Below are positions 42,563 to 54,024 of a stretch of 64,000 nucleotides of DNA, piece after piece. Source of the stretch: Cricetomys ansorgei (lineage: Eukaryota > Chordata > Mammalia > Rodentia > Nesomyidae); contig JAMJFZ010001657.1 in the NCBI GenBank assembly GCA_026225945.1, forward strand, positions 2,242,501 to 2,306,500, in the 5' to 3' direction. Position numbers and translations under genes: made by a program. Below the pieces are notes generated by a model. It did not search any database. It was not told where the DNA came from and worked only from the letters and a program-made list of their open reading frames with translations. The first letter of the stretch is position 1; each line of letters starts with the position of its first letter.

Positions 42563-42783
42563 TAACATGTATTTTACCATTTTGTATGTACGAATGTTTT
42601 GCCCCCAAACATGTCTGTGTACCATGCACATGCCTGGTGTCTGAGCAGGACAGAAGAGGGTATTGAATCCCCAGGAACTGTTACAGACAGTTGTGAGCGG
42701 CTATGTGGTGCTGGAAGTCAAACCCAGGTCAGGTCCCCTAGAAGAGCAGCCAGGGCTCTTATCACAGAGCCTTCTCTCCAGCT
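42563..42783 (-). repeat. B2/B3 SINE, adjacent second copy
   Basis: Complement: CATGTCTGTGTACCATGCAC, GAATCCCCAGGAACTGTTAC, CACAGAGCCTTCTCTCCAGC. Confidence 0.88.
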
Positions 42784-42799
42784 CCTTGCATGTCACTTT

Positions 42800-44170
42800 C
42801 TTGTTGGCTTTTTACACACACACTCAAGACAGTGAGTGTCCTTCTAATATTCGAAGAGTTCCTGATCAGATACTAACTCAAAGGATTTAATGACTGCTTA
42901 CATTTATAATATGCTGGTAGTTTTGTTTAAAAATAAATTCATTGGTATTTCCAGTTATAATCATTTTAGGAGAGATAAGAAAATTTGAAATAATCTTTTA
43001 AATTGGCACATTTTAGAGCACAGTTACTTTTTAGTATAGTATACTATATAATACCTGAGCCTAATCAGGTACACCCTAGTGGTCAGTTCAGCTAATCATG
43101 GGAAGTAAAAATCACCAAAGTCCTTAGTAAATGGCCATAAAATATACTGAGCAGCCTACACCAAGTGAGCTTGAAACACCATGGCCAGAAATCCAGTCAT
43201 TCAAATAAGTGAAGATTCAAGTGAGTGGACTCGTATGAAGTTCAGGAATACAGGATACTGCGGAGATAGTTCCAGTGACTGACAGACTCTGAAAAACCAG
43301 TCCACAGGTATTTATTATTCCACCACAGTATACTCTTAACATTCAAAGTTTCAACACATTCCATTTTAACTATGACATTTGATCCCAAAGAGCTATGCAT
43401 GGAATTACTTATAATTTTGCTGAGACACAAACTTGAATGTGACTTTGGGATTAATGATACTCTTTGTGAGGGCAGCTCCTTGCCTCTGCATCCATGACCT
43501 CTTGGCAGCCATTGATACTCTTGTTAAAGGCCTGAAAGGAAAGTGGTTTGATCTGCATTATATTGTACGTACTGAATTCCACAGAGGGAATTGTATACTA
43601 CTGCTGTATTTACAAATTTAAAACTTGGGAAGCCCACAGACTACATCTAAGATCTAAGCTGCTGTGCAAAAGCTGGTTTTTTTGGTTTTGTTTTTTTTTT
43701 GTTGTTGTTGTTTTTGGTTTTGTTTTTCAGTTCAAACCTAACTTATCATTACTCCTGGAAAAGCAGATGAAACAAAGAAAGAAATTTTTGTACCAATTCA
43801 GTGAAGGACATGCAGAACACCAAGTGCATTTGTAGATTATATAAAAGATCTTTGTTTAAAACAGGAATCCTGCTCCAAGGTCATTTAACAAATCATGAGA
43901 GACATGGGTGTCTAATGCTACCCTCACCTTGGATATGAAAGTGCTGGCTTCTCCTTGACAGAGTGACAGATTCTTTTGGTTTCCTTGAGCTTGAATCATG
44001 AACAGACACCTTTTTCTGTAAATGATAGTCCTGCATATCATTTGCGGCAGGTGTTGCCGTTTGACCGTTTAGATGTCAACCTGATTTCAGGCATTTCTGT
44101 TTCTCCTCTCCTGTTAGTGCGCCCTCCTGTGTCCTTCTGATGTAATGTCACATCAAGCCTTTTGAGATAC
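42800..44170. other. 1.4-kb SINE-free unique block
   Basis: No repeat apart from a T/G-rich tract at about 43,676-43,727. That tract ends in TTTTTCAG, an acceptor-like site, followed by an open stretch of 34 codons up to a TAG at 43,833. A second frame is open across 43,370-43,490. Neither resembles a protein I know. Confidence 0.4.
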
Positions 44171-44175
44171 AGGTT

Positions 44176-44254
44176 TTCCTTCCTTCCTTCCTTCCTTCCT
44201 TCCTTCCTTCCTTCCTTCCTTCCTTCCTTCCTTCCTTCCTTCCTTCCTTCCTTT
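44176..44254. repeat. (TTCC)n microsatellite
   Basis: About 19 TTCC units, directly beyond the A-tail side of a minus-strand B1, so it probably grew from that tail. Confidence 0.97.
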
Positions 44255-44261
44255 CGTTATT

Positions 44262-44406
44262 TACTTTGGTTTTTGAGACAGGTTGTCTCTGTGTAGCTTT
44301 TGCTGTCTTGGAACTTGCTCTATAGACCAGGCTAGCCTCGGACTCAGATCCACCTGTCTGCCTCCCTAGTGCTGGGATTAAAGGCCTCTGCCACCACACC
44401 AGGCTA
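44262..44406 (-). repeat. B1 SINE
   Basis: Complement: GTTTTTGAGACAGGTTGTCTC, AGACCAGGCTAGCCTCGGAC, GTGCTGGGATTAAAGGCC. Confidence 0.93.
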
Positions 44407-44414
44407 CATCTAGC

Positions 44415-45365
44415 CTCTTAAAAGGTGAAATTTATCACAACCCCAGTAAGATCGGTGTTTTCCTTTCATAATTTCCTCAAGCTCTGAAAAAGCTCTGTGT
44501 GGCATATAAACATGCAACACCCCTTTTGCCCTGTGATTAAAATGGAAATTTTGCATTTCAGAATCCTAAACTCTTTCTCTAAAGATCTGATCTTTTGTTG
44601 TTACCAAGGCAAAAACTATACAGATGGAAGACTTTTTTCCCCGCTCAGGAAACAATAGTTGAATCAGGGTTGGGGGTGGGGGCATCTGGTACTGTGGTTC
44701 CTCAGCTAAGCGAGCACTGATCCAATGCCTTGCTCCTCTAACATGACTCACCTGTGCCTGAGTACTTTCCCTAAGTACTCCCAGCCCTTTACCATTTTCT
44801 CTGATGGTCAGCAATGTGTATTTGATAGACAGCACACAAGTGGGGAGGGTGGGGTCTGCCCTCCAAACTCAGGGAAGCCTAGCCATTCCTGATGTGTTCC
44901 TGGCTCACTATCTATCAACAAAGATCTGGAAACAAACCATCCCTCACATCTCCATTTCACTCATTTACTCAACAAATCTTCTTGAAAACTTCCTTTGTAC
45001 TAAGCATTGCTCAAGGTACTGGTGTACTACAGTGAGCGAAATATGTATTTTCTGCCTTTACGGAAATACGGCTTGCTGGGTTTGCTGTAGTATTCAGACA
45101 GTGTTACAGTGAGTGCCAAGATATAGATACATTGTTGATCACTGACGAGTATTCTTGTAATGAAATAGAGATTTTAGTTTTAGTTGTAGTTTTAATATGC
45201 CTTCTTAAAATTTTAATAATGCCTGTCTGTCCCTAGCTCTCCGTTATGCTGGCACTATGTGGGAAAGCTGAGGTTTTTCTTACTAACACAGCTGTCTCCT
45301 TCCCTTTCTCCTTACACCTTATCCACCTTCGTCAGGCTTTCTTTATATTTAGCAGAGCATACCTA
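44415..45365. other. Unique sequence
   Basis: No feature recognised. A 102-codon plus-strand frame from 44,804 and an 89-codon minus-strand frame at 44,566-44,835 overlap and show no domain. Confidence 0.4.
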
Positions 45366-45369
45366 TAGT

Positions 45370-46970
45370 AGTGATTGTGGATATGGAAAAATGCTGGGAG
45401 CAGTGCAGGGGAACAGGTGCTAGTGTTGGAGCTTCAGGAATCAGCTTACTGTTTAGCAAGGCAACAGGCCTTCTGGGGATTGTCTACTGAATGCCCTTTG
45501 CCATTGCTGGGCCTTATTGTGCTTGTTGCAACCATGGTCTCCTTGTCTCTCTTGTGGTATGAAAGTTCTATGGTGGTCTCTATCCCCTCACTGGGCAGCA
45601 TTACTGCCACACATAACAATGGTGATGATTTTCCCTCGAGCAATGCCACTTGGGCAAGGCACTGCCACTCAGTTAAACCAGTGATTCAATTGAAACTCCA
45701 GGAAGAATAACTAAAAGACATGCATAATTAGGAACAATAGATATTTTTCACACATAGTTACAGGATTAAAATTAGAATGTTTTGCCAGTTGCATTGGAAT
45801 CAGTAACTTAGGAAACATTACTAATCTAGGAATAATATAAAAGTAAGAAAACATTTTTTCTAGGGACTTGAGTGGCCAGGATTAGGAAAGCTAGAACAAA
45901 GAAAGCTTAATTGCTAGGGCCCATAAGTCTCGCCTATGAAAAGCAGGACCATGATCAAGAAATAACATGAGTTTCAGTGCCCACTGTTAGGCTTGAACTT
46001 CCTCGACCACAAATAAAATAGATTCTTTATTGGATTCTTTAATTAAAAGTTTACTGATAAATTTGGGGTGTGCCTGGAGGATATAGAGCTGTGCAGCAGA
46101 TTCTCCTTTTACCTAAGAAAAGCAAAAAGACCCCCTAACTTAAAGTTTTCTAGTTACAATGAACTTGTTTCACAGTATTAACTAAATAAGAATTGTGTTA
46201 GATTAGGATACCATGACGAGCACTCATTCCCTAGCAAACCGCAAGACCGCTACCTGCCAGTTACAATAAAAGCTGGCAATTACTTGGCTTGCTTAAACTC
46301 AGTTAATCTATAATAGAAAAACAATTGCTTCTGGGATATAGGTGTATTGTGGGGAGAAAAATATTTGAGGAACTCTGTGTTCAGGTGTGGGTTTTAAAAT
46401 AACTTGTTAAAAATATGGAACTTGAAATCACTGAAATGTAAAACCTATAATCATTATGTGAAGTTTTAAGTTTATGATTAAGATGTGATTATAATGTGAT
46501 CTTTCCCCATGTGGCTTTGTCTAAAGAATATATAAAATACAGGGGAAAAAAGACATACAGTAGTAGAAGGAGAGGAGAAGTAGGAGTAGGAGAAGAGTGA
46601 ACAGGAGAGGAAAAGGGAAGAAGGAAGCTTGCAAGATGTGTGGGTAAGATCTATGTGTGTTGGAGCTTTGATTCTTACATAAGGAAGAATAAACGTACAA
46701 AAAGCACAGAAGATGTATGGATAAGGGGGTGTGTGTGTGTGTGAGAGAGAGATGTATATGTGTTGAAGCTTTGCTTCTTCCACAAGATGTGTGCAAGCAT
46801 GCATGCATGTGTATGTGTGTGATTTTATGAAAAAATACAGTAGAGAATACATTTAAATAAGAGAAAGAAATTGTACAGAGAGGAAAAGCTTGAAATCTAT
46901 AAAGAGGAAAAGGCTTGAGTAAAGTGGAGTAGGGGGGCTGGCAAAATAAAGAAAGCTTGCTTTGACCCCT
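45370..46970 (+). mobile_element. ERV-like composite repeat, copy B
   Basis: Partner of 10,450-11,880. The left part (45,375-45,710) is open for 111 codons and contains a hydrophobic, membrane-anchor-like stretch of about 20 residues (near residues 47-67) rich in Val, Leu and Ile, followed by a polar tail. Then come an AATAAA-containing LTR-like stretch (ACAAATAAAATAG near 46,011), AG-rich sequence and GT-rich modules repeating GAAGCTTT/GAAGCTTG plus ACAAGATGTGTG near 46,630 and 46,780. Inference: the decayed 3' end of an ERV, envelope end plus LTR. I do not regard the frame as a functional gene. Confidence 0.55.
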
Positions 46971-47097
46971 CCAGAACACTTATTCCTGCTTCCACTGCAG
47001 ACTTCACACCTCCTTTGCATCCCCTGTCCCTCTTTGCTGGTGCTGCTCCCTAGTAGAAAAACATCTCAGAAAGGGGCTCTTTCATCAGTTAAAAATG

Positions 47098-47230
47098 TGC
47101 CTCTGGGCACAAGGACTCAGACCTGTAATCCCAGCACTTGGGAAGCAGAGGCAAAAGGAATGATGCAAACAAGGCCAGCCTGATCTACATAGTGAGTTCC
47201 AGGCCAGCCAGGGATATTTTGTAAGACTCT
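47098..47230 (+). repeat. B1 SINE, diverged
   Basis: ACCTGTAATCCCAGCACTTGG and AAGGCCAGCCTGATCTACATAG. Confidence 0.85.
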
Positions 47231-47239
47231 GGTTCCCCG

Positions 47240-47915
47240 CACTGCATTAAACTAAACAGAGAAACAAGTCAGTAATAGCATGATGCCGTAAGCATCCGTA
47301 AAGGACATTTTCAAAAGATCTCTGCTGTTGCTTTGAAAATGCTGATGTGTGAACATTAGGCATTAAAGTGAACAGAATTATGGAATAAGCAGGTTAGCAA
47401 GAGATGTGAGCAGGAACCATCCTCCAAACCTCCAGAAAAGGGCCAGCTCAAAGCCAGGAACTGACTGACATACAAGGCAGGACTACAAATTGGGCAGGAG
47501 CCCCTAGAGAAAACTTTTACGAGAACAGTCAGCTTCAGAGCCCCAAGATGTTAAGTGACCAAGATGAAGAACTTACTGTGAGAAAAGCATGTCCCGTGTT
47601 GGCTGTATGTCTATATATGCCTATATGTCTATGTCTGAAATATTTAAGTTTATTGAAACTAAGTGAACAACCATTACTCAAAGATGGATAGACAGATGAT
47701 ATTCACAAAGCATCTCTTCAATACAAACTGTGAAATTAGTGCCCCTTTTGCTCTAAAGGTAGTTATTTTTTTTAATCATTTGTGTTTATAAAGGGATGAA
47801 GAAAATTTATAACAAAATGTCTGACATCAAATTTTCAGACTTTGGCTTAAGCAGATACTCTTTTTCTAAGTACAGTTTGCCTACATTTTCCTCTTTCCTT
47901 AAAAGAAAGCATATG
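47240..47915. other. Unique sequence
   Basis: No feature recognised. Confidence 0.4.
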
Positions 47916-47924
47916 TGATGATTA

Positions 47925-48290
47925 GTGTCTATTGTCAGCTTGATAGAATTTTGATCACCTGAGAGATGGGCCTCTCGCCTGTGAGAGATTGTAGTGTGTT
48001 GAGGGAAGACTTGCCCACTGTGGATGGAGCATGGATCATGGGCTGTATAAAATGGGAAAAGCCAACTGAGCACTACCAAGCATGCATTTGTTCCTCTCTG
48101 TTCCTTATTGTCAATACAACCTGACAGCTACAATCTGACAGCTCCTGCTGCTTTAAATTCTCTGCCATAGTGGTTTATACCTTAAGCAGTGGCTAAAAGA
48201 AGCCCTTAAATTCCTTAAGTTGCTTTTGTCGAGTGTGACCCTCAGCAGCAGGAGAGGTGCTAAGGCAGCATAGCTAGATCTTCTGGTTAA
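47925..48290 (-). repeat. ~400-bp rodent interspersed repeat, copy 5 (diverged)
   Basis: GATGATTAGTGTCTATTGTCAG, GGGCTGTATAAAATGGGAAAAG, GCATGCATTTGTTCCTCTCTG and TTAAGTTGCTTTTGTCGAGT keep the family order. Confidence 0.65.
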
Positions 48291-48359
48291 GGCTTCCTTC
48301 CCATATTTTCCAATATAAAGCAGTTTTAACAAAAGATATTGTAATATTTACCTATTTTC

Positions 48360-49415
48360 TGTGTTTTAAACAGCTTTGTTGACATATATCGTAAAAACAC
48401 ATGTATTTAAAGGGTCAGATATACTAGGTTTTAGTGAAGTGAGAAATATCCACTTAAAATCACAATTCATCTTTCCAAAAAGATTTCCTTATGCCTCTTA
48501 CCAGCTAACCCAGCAGGCCCGCGCACCCTCTAACCGACTGTTTGTCACTGGAGACTTGCCCTTTCTGGTTTTTTCATACAAATTGGTTTGTATATTGTGA
48601 AGTCCTTTGTGTCCGACTGCTTTCACCACCATGCCCTGCTGAGGAAAGATTTTAATTGATAAGTTCAGCTTCACTTGCAGTAAGCCTTTGTGCACTGTTG
48701 CCTAAGATGTGATAAAACATACTAAGTGTGCCATTAAACCGTTTAACTTTTCAGCAAACAGTCCAGTGGCATTAAGTACGCTCACATTGTTATGTAACCA
48801 TCACCATACATTTCTAGAATGTTCTGAGATTGTACATGTTAAATATTGTCCATTTCCCACTCCCCTCAGCCTCTGGTTGTCAGCCATTGTCCATTCTATC
48901 TCTTGAATCTGACTGCAGTAGGTGCTTCATTCACAGCAGTAGTCATACACCATGCCCTTTCTGACTGGCTTATTTCACTTAGCATTGTTTACAAGATTCA
49001 TCCATGTCACTAATGTCAGAATTTCCTTAAAGGTTGAGTAATGATCTGTGGTATAGACCACATTATGTTTAATCAGCCTTTTGCTATTTAGATACTGGAA
49101 GTACAAATACCTGTTCAAGTCCTTGTTTTCATTTTGCTTGCATGTTGTTTTGTTTTTAGTATATAATCAGAAATGAAATTGTTAAATCATCCAGGATTCT
49201 GAATTTAATTTATTGAGGAGCCTCCATAGTATGCTCCGTAGTCGCTATACCTGCACCAGTTTATAATCTCACCAGTAACCACAAGGCTTCTGATTTCTCC
49301 ACATTGTTGCTAACAGCTTTATGAGCTATTATTTTAGTTATAGCCATCCTATATCTGATAGTTTGATTTGCATTTCCCTAATGATTATCCTGAGACTTCC
49401 CATGTACACATTTTT
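48360..49415 (-). mobile_element. Old L1M 3' end
   Basis: In complement order: GTTATGTAACCATCACCATAC, CTTATTTCACTTAGCATTG, CAGAAATGAAATTGTTAAATC, CACCAGTTTATAATCTCACC, GATTTCTCCACATTGTTGC and GATTTGCATTTCCCTAATG. These are hallmark phrases of ancient mammalian L1 ORF2/3' ends. Confidence 0.88.
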
Positions 49416-49499
49416 GTTTTGCTTTTTGTAATGCAGCCACATTGTTTAATTTTATTCTTGAAAACAAACTGAATATGTAAAAATGACAGTAACAAAAAG

Positions 49500-49615
49500 T
49501 GAAAAGGTTCTGTGTTGGCATGGTGTGGTGGCACAATGGAGTTCAACCTACACCACATAGTCTCTTTAGTCCAGAATAGGCTACATAAAACTCTATCTCA
49601 AAAAAATCAAAGACA
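49500..49615 (+). repeat. Truncated B1/B4 SINE
   Basis: TTGGCATGGTGTGGTGGCAC jumps to GGCTACATAAAACTCTATCTC; the centre is missing. Confidence 0.65.
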
Positions 49616-49626
49616 AACTAATTCCC

Positions 49627-49830
49627 TTGAGGCTGGAGGGGTTGCTTAGTGGTTAAGAATAGTTGGTGCTCTTGCAGAGGACCTGAGTTCAGTTTCCAGC
49701 ACCTACATCAGACTGTAACTTCAGGTCCAGAGAATCGAAGACCTTCTTCTGGCCTCTGTGGTATACACACGTGCACAGACATACATGCAGGCAAAATACT
49801 CATACATGTAACATAAAAGTAAATCTTTAA
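49627..49830 (+). repeat. B2 SINE
   Basis: GGCTGGAGGGGTTGCTTAGTGG, GAGTTCAGTTTCCAGCACC and a CA/A-rich tail leading into the next microsatellite. Confidence 0.92.
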
Positions 49831-49886
49831 ATACATACACACATATATTCATACATATGTATGTATGTATATATACACACATATAT
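49831..49886. repeat. (CATA/TATG)n microsatellite
   Basis: Alternating ACATACACACATATATTC / ATATGTATGTATGTATATAT tract at the B2 tail. Confidence 0.85.
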
Positions 49887-49889
49887 TCT

Positions 49890-50085
49890 CTTCTCTTTAT
49901 TCTATTCTCCAGAACAACTTCATTATTTGGTTTCTTGTGTGTCCTTAGCGATAGCCTGTGGGCTTATATACATAAATATAATTAACATCCCCTTTTTATT
50001 TTTTGCATGAATAGATAATACTGACATGTGACATATTGCTTTGTCTTGAGTTAGAAATGTACAGATCTTTCCCTTTCAGTTTCTA
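49890..50085. other. Unique sequence
   Basis: No feature recognised. Confidence 0.4.
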
Positions 50086-50087
50086 GA

Positions 50088-50212
50088 ACTATGGGGCATG
50101 GTGGCACACCCTTGATTCTAGCACTCTGGAGACGGAGGCAGGAGGCCTAGAGCTCCATCCTCTGCTGCATACTTCGAGGCCAGCCTGGGCTACATGAGAC
50201 CCTGTTTTAAAA
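50088..50212 (+). repeat. B1/B4-type SINE
   Basis: TGGGGCATGGTGGCACACCC, GGAGGCAGGAGGCC and GAGGCCAGCCTGGGCTACAT. Confidence 0.85.
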
Positions 50213-50219
50213 AGAAATC

Positions 50220-51220
50220 TAAAACTGCCTCAGTTTCTGAAACTGAATGATCATGCCTCATAAACAAGAACTGCATGTGACAAAACCCAAGGACTTTTTG
50301 TTTTCTGTGTACTTTTGTTCTAAACTATGAAATGTTAGAAGTATTTTTAACAAACATTGTGTTTTAGTTTCTTGAAGGGATAGTTAGAAAGGTAGCTTTT
50401 GGCCTGGAAAATAGTGTTCTGCTGCTCATGTCTCTACCACTCCCAGTTACTGTGAAATCATTCAAGTTGAAGGTGTGGAGTATGTTGCTGGTATAAAGCA
50501 CTGTGTCTCAATCCTACACTCAGACTATTTCCAGGAAATAGTTTCATAGTATCTGTTGTTTAAATATAGCCAAATTTATCTAACCAAACACATGTTCACA
50601 GTGCTAGGTTATATACCCCATTGTTTGCAAGTGAATTGTGTTTCGCATGCCTTTGTGTATCTGAAATACACAGTAGCATCTGAGAGTGTATCTGAAATAC
50701 ATTTCCTGTTATTAAATTGATGGTTCGAAGGCTGTGTACCCCCCAATCCCCCCACAGTGGTTCATCAGATTAGACTTGCCAGTAGCTCCCTCCAATATAC
50801 CACTTACGTGTTAGCATCAAAATCTCTTGTTTTTCCCCTCACTGAAAAGTGAAAACATCTTGTGTCAACGTGTTGTAATTTAATTTCTCTATCTGTGTGA
50901 CAGAGGACATCTTGTGTGTATTTGTAAGCACGTTTGTTTGCATTCTCCTCCAGGTCTAGTCACACTCCAGCTCTGCACTATGTGACTTGTGGGGCTTTGG
51001 CCAATACTTCTGTATCTTACTCCCCCTTCTTGCTCTTCGCTCCAGGATCCAGAGCATGCTAAAACATTACATTTATACAACATTACATTGTTGTATAAAA
51101 TATCCTTTCACTTTCTTATAAACTTAAAATTGTTTCCATTAAAATCCTTTGTGATTTTTACAACTAGATTAACCTAGTAAATTTTAAAGAGATAACTGGA
51201 GAAATAAGGAAATTTTTTAT
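50220..51220. other. Unique sequence with a short hairpin
   Basis: No exon recognised. A perfect 10-bp inverted repeat (TTTATACAAC, 8-base loop, GTTGTATAAA) lies at 51,072-51,099. Confidence 0.4.
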
Positions 51221-51223
51221 ATA

Positions 51224-51365
51224 TTTGGTTTTTTGAGACAAGGTTTCTCTGTGTAGCCATGGCTGTCCTAGAACTCGCCCAGTAGACCAGGCTGGCCTCG
51301 AACTCAGAGAAATCCACCTGCCTTTGCCTCCCAAGTGCTGGAATTAAAGGCATGGACCACCAGCT
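51224..51365 (-). repeat. B1 SINE
   Basis: Complement: TTTTGAGACAAGGTTTCTCTG, GACCAGGCTGGCCTCGAAC, CCTCCCAAGTGCTGGAATT. Confidence 0.95.
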
Positions 51366-51369
51366 TAAT

Positions 51370-52640
51370 ATTGCTTTAAAGTATTGAGTCCTAGAACAAG
51401 AAATCTTTTCTTTTACTTAAATCATTTTACTGTCTCTTTATTGTATTTTAAAGCTTCTATTAGATATTTCCTTTTAAATACATGTCTAAGTACTTTCTGT
51501 CTCCTTTGCGTTTGTCTGTACGAGTGTATGTATGGCATTTGCTCACATGTATACAGGGGGTACATATGCTCATTGGAATCTTTTCCTACATGTATAAGAC
51601 ATAAAGCCCCCTTGTTAAATTTGTTTTACTATTTCATTTATCCAGTTGGGTTTTATGAAATTTCTAGGTAGCTCATTTTCATCGTTGTAGCTCATTTTCT
51701 CATACTTCATCTCCATCGTGTGTAGCTGCATCTGCACACATGTGGAACAGTTTGGTCGGAATGGTGATGGTGATGTGCATCTCGCTCTGCTCTGGTGTGA
51801 GTGGACGTGCCTTGTTAACACATCACCTTGATGCTGACTTTAGGTTGAATTTCTTGAATAATTTATGTCCTATAGCTAGCTGCTTTCCTGTTAGAATTTT
51901 CTATTCATTACTAAAGTGAGATTCTTTCACACGGTCCAACCATATGTTATTTTCCACAGGAAAGATCTATTTGTGTTTGATTGTCCTAGGCAGTTAATTA
52001 TATCTCGTAAGTCATTTCCAGAGTTTTAAGTAAACAATGGATTTTACAACTTGAAGTCCTAGAGGTGACTCTTAGCAGACTCACAGAAATAATAAGACTT
52101 CTGTGACCTCAAAAGAAATGGCAGTTTCCTCAAAATAAAAAAACAGCAGCCAGAAATAGTTCTGTTCTCCAGAGACAGGCCCTATCAAGGCAAGAAATAT
52201 AAACAGATAGTCTGTTAAAATAAACATAATTACCACTTACATGCCCCTCAAAAATGACATGGGAGCAAAAGGGGCTCAGAGCCAGGCCCACCTGGCAACT
52301 TATTTATTTTAAAGGTATTCAAGCTGCACAGTTCCGGTAGGAAGAAGAAACTGTTGCAGAACGATGATCTATAACCAACTGTAAGAGAGGCAGTAGCAAA
52401 ACCCATTGCCTGGTTGTCTAGTACAGTCCAGTGAGTGTTACTAAGTGAATATTGAGCCTGTGGGGCAAGCAGCGCTGTCAGGGCTGTGGGATACAGTGTT
52501 CGAGCATGTGATTGATGGGCTTTGGCGATAGACTGGGATGAAGGCAGTAGCAGCCTGTGTAAGACACAAGTTGTAAAGGATAAGTTCCATCTAGAGAAGC
52601 ACAGCTTCTTCCAGAAGTAAAATCCAACTTGGCCTTTACA
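51370..52640. other. Unique sequence
   Basis: About 1.27 kb without a recognised repeat or exon. A 132-codon minus-strand frame at 52,248-52,646 has no recognisable domain. Confidence 0.4.
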
Positions 52641-52644
52641 AAGC

Positions 52645-52735
52645 ACCTGGGGCAGAGTATTGTGGCTCCATGGTAGGGTGCTTGCCTAGCATGAACTAGC
52701 CCTGGGTTTAACCCCCAGTACGACACACACACAAA
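52645..52735 (+). repeat. ID SINE
   Basis: TGGCTCCATGGTAGGGTGCTTGCCTAGCATG, GGGTTTAACCCCCAGTACG and a short CA tail: the ID tRNA-like body. Confidence 0.85.
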
Positions 52736-52739
52736 AGTA

Positions 52740-53638
52740 CTTTGATTGGCAAATATGTCTAAATAGGAGGGGTGAGTCTTATTTTGGGTGAAGAAAACAG
52801 TTAAAAGGATGAAGATGCTAGATGTCCATTTCCCCAGTGATGGGCAAGTATGACCAACTGGTTCTTACTACTTACAGCAGTGTGTGTAGTACTTATACTT
52901 TATTATTGTGGAATATCATTTCTATCCCATAAGTGTTATTAATGTTTGAAAGATTGTGTGTTTGGCCAGAACAACAGCTATTGTCATGAGACTGGGCAGA
53001 CTTATGACCCAGGAGATGTTGAAAGTTGAGGAAGGTTTAGTGGTAGCAGTAGGGCTTTTACACAATACTGTCTAAATACTGACGGAATAAGGATTTTTCT
53101 TTTCAAGACAGCAGTAAGAACCACATTGTGCACAATTAAAAACCTTGGAATGCAAAAGAAAAAGTATGACCTAGCTGCAGATACAGAAAATGTTTTGAAA
53201 AATGGCATATAATCAAAACATATAGAGTTGGGAAGTTTAGCAAATACATCAAAGAAAGTCCAAAGTTGGAACTACCTGTCTAGAACAGAGGGCTATGCCA
53301 GTCATTTCTCAGGGGGCCTCAGAAGCAGAAGGCAGTGGCATCCTGAGAAGCAACAGACTAGTTGGTGGCTTGACTTTGAGGAGTGACCCAGATCTGAAAA
53401 GGAAATAACAGAACGCCAATAATTCCTTGGTTTTCATCTTTGTTGATAAGGGCAGGAATGGGTGGGAGGACCCTATTCCTCCAGATTCGATAAATAGCTT
53501 GACTATCATCAGAGCCATCAACAGATGAATCACTAAACAGTATGATGCTATGTTCAAAGCCGCAAGGTTGCTTTGTTTCTTCATTTTGATTCATTGTTAT
53601 TACTACATTGGATGGGTGTGGAGAATGGTGTGTGTGCT
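52740..53638. other. Unique sequence
   Basis: No feature recognised. Confidence 0.4.
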
Positions 53639-53639
53639 G

Positions 53640-53788
53640 TAACATGAATGTGAATGTCAGAAGATAATTTTATGGAGTTGGTTCTCTCCTTCCACTTTTT
53701 GTGGTTTTCAGAGGTAGAGCTCGGGTTGCCAGCCTTGCATGGCAAGTACCTTTATCCACTGGGCCATTCTTACTGGCTCCTGGTTTGG
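53640..53788 (-). repeat. B3 SINE
   Basis: Complement: GTTGGTTCTCTCCTTCCAC, CGGGTTGCCAGCCTTGCATGG, GGGCCATTCTTACTGGCTCC. Confidence 0.88.
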
Positions 53789-53789
53789 T

Positions 53790-53925
53790 TTGGTGACAGA
53801 TGGGGATACCACACTGACCTTGAACTCACTATGTAGGTAAGCCCGGCCTTGAGCTCATACTCCTGACTCAGCTGCCTGAGGACTGCAATTGCAGGCATGT
53901 GCCACCACACTCTGCTATTTGTTTT
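53790..53925 (-). repeat. B1/B4-type SINE
   Basis: Complement: ACTGACCTTGAACTCACTATG, GAGGACTGCAATTGCAGGCAT, GTGCCACCACACTCTGC. Confidence 0.75.
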
Positions 53926-53995
53926 TAGCTAAAGTTTTCACATAGTAAAACTAGCACCAATTTCAATCATGCATACAGTGGGATGAGTTTTTAAC

Positions 53996-54016
53996 CTGTG
54001 TGTGTGTGTGTGCGTG
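53996..54016. repeat. (TG)n microsatellite
   Basis: Short TG run continuing into GCGTGTGCGCGC. Confidence 0.85.
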
Positions 54017-54024
54017 TGCGCGCT

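Noticed and set aside
44148..44399. Repetitive Lys-Glu-Gly-Arg ORF on the minus strand
   Set aside because: It is the translation of the (TTCC)n microsatellite fused to a B1.
46521..46979. 152- and 124-codon minus-strand ORFs
   Set aside because: They read the complement of the GT/AG-rich modules of an ERV-like repeat; the Ser/Thr/His/Leu-rich content is low-complexity translation.
52248..52646. 132-codon minus-strand ORF as a gene
   Set aside because: It has no recognisable domain or conservation signal I can judge, and it runs into an ID element at its start side.
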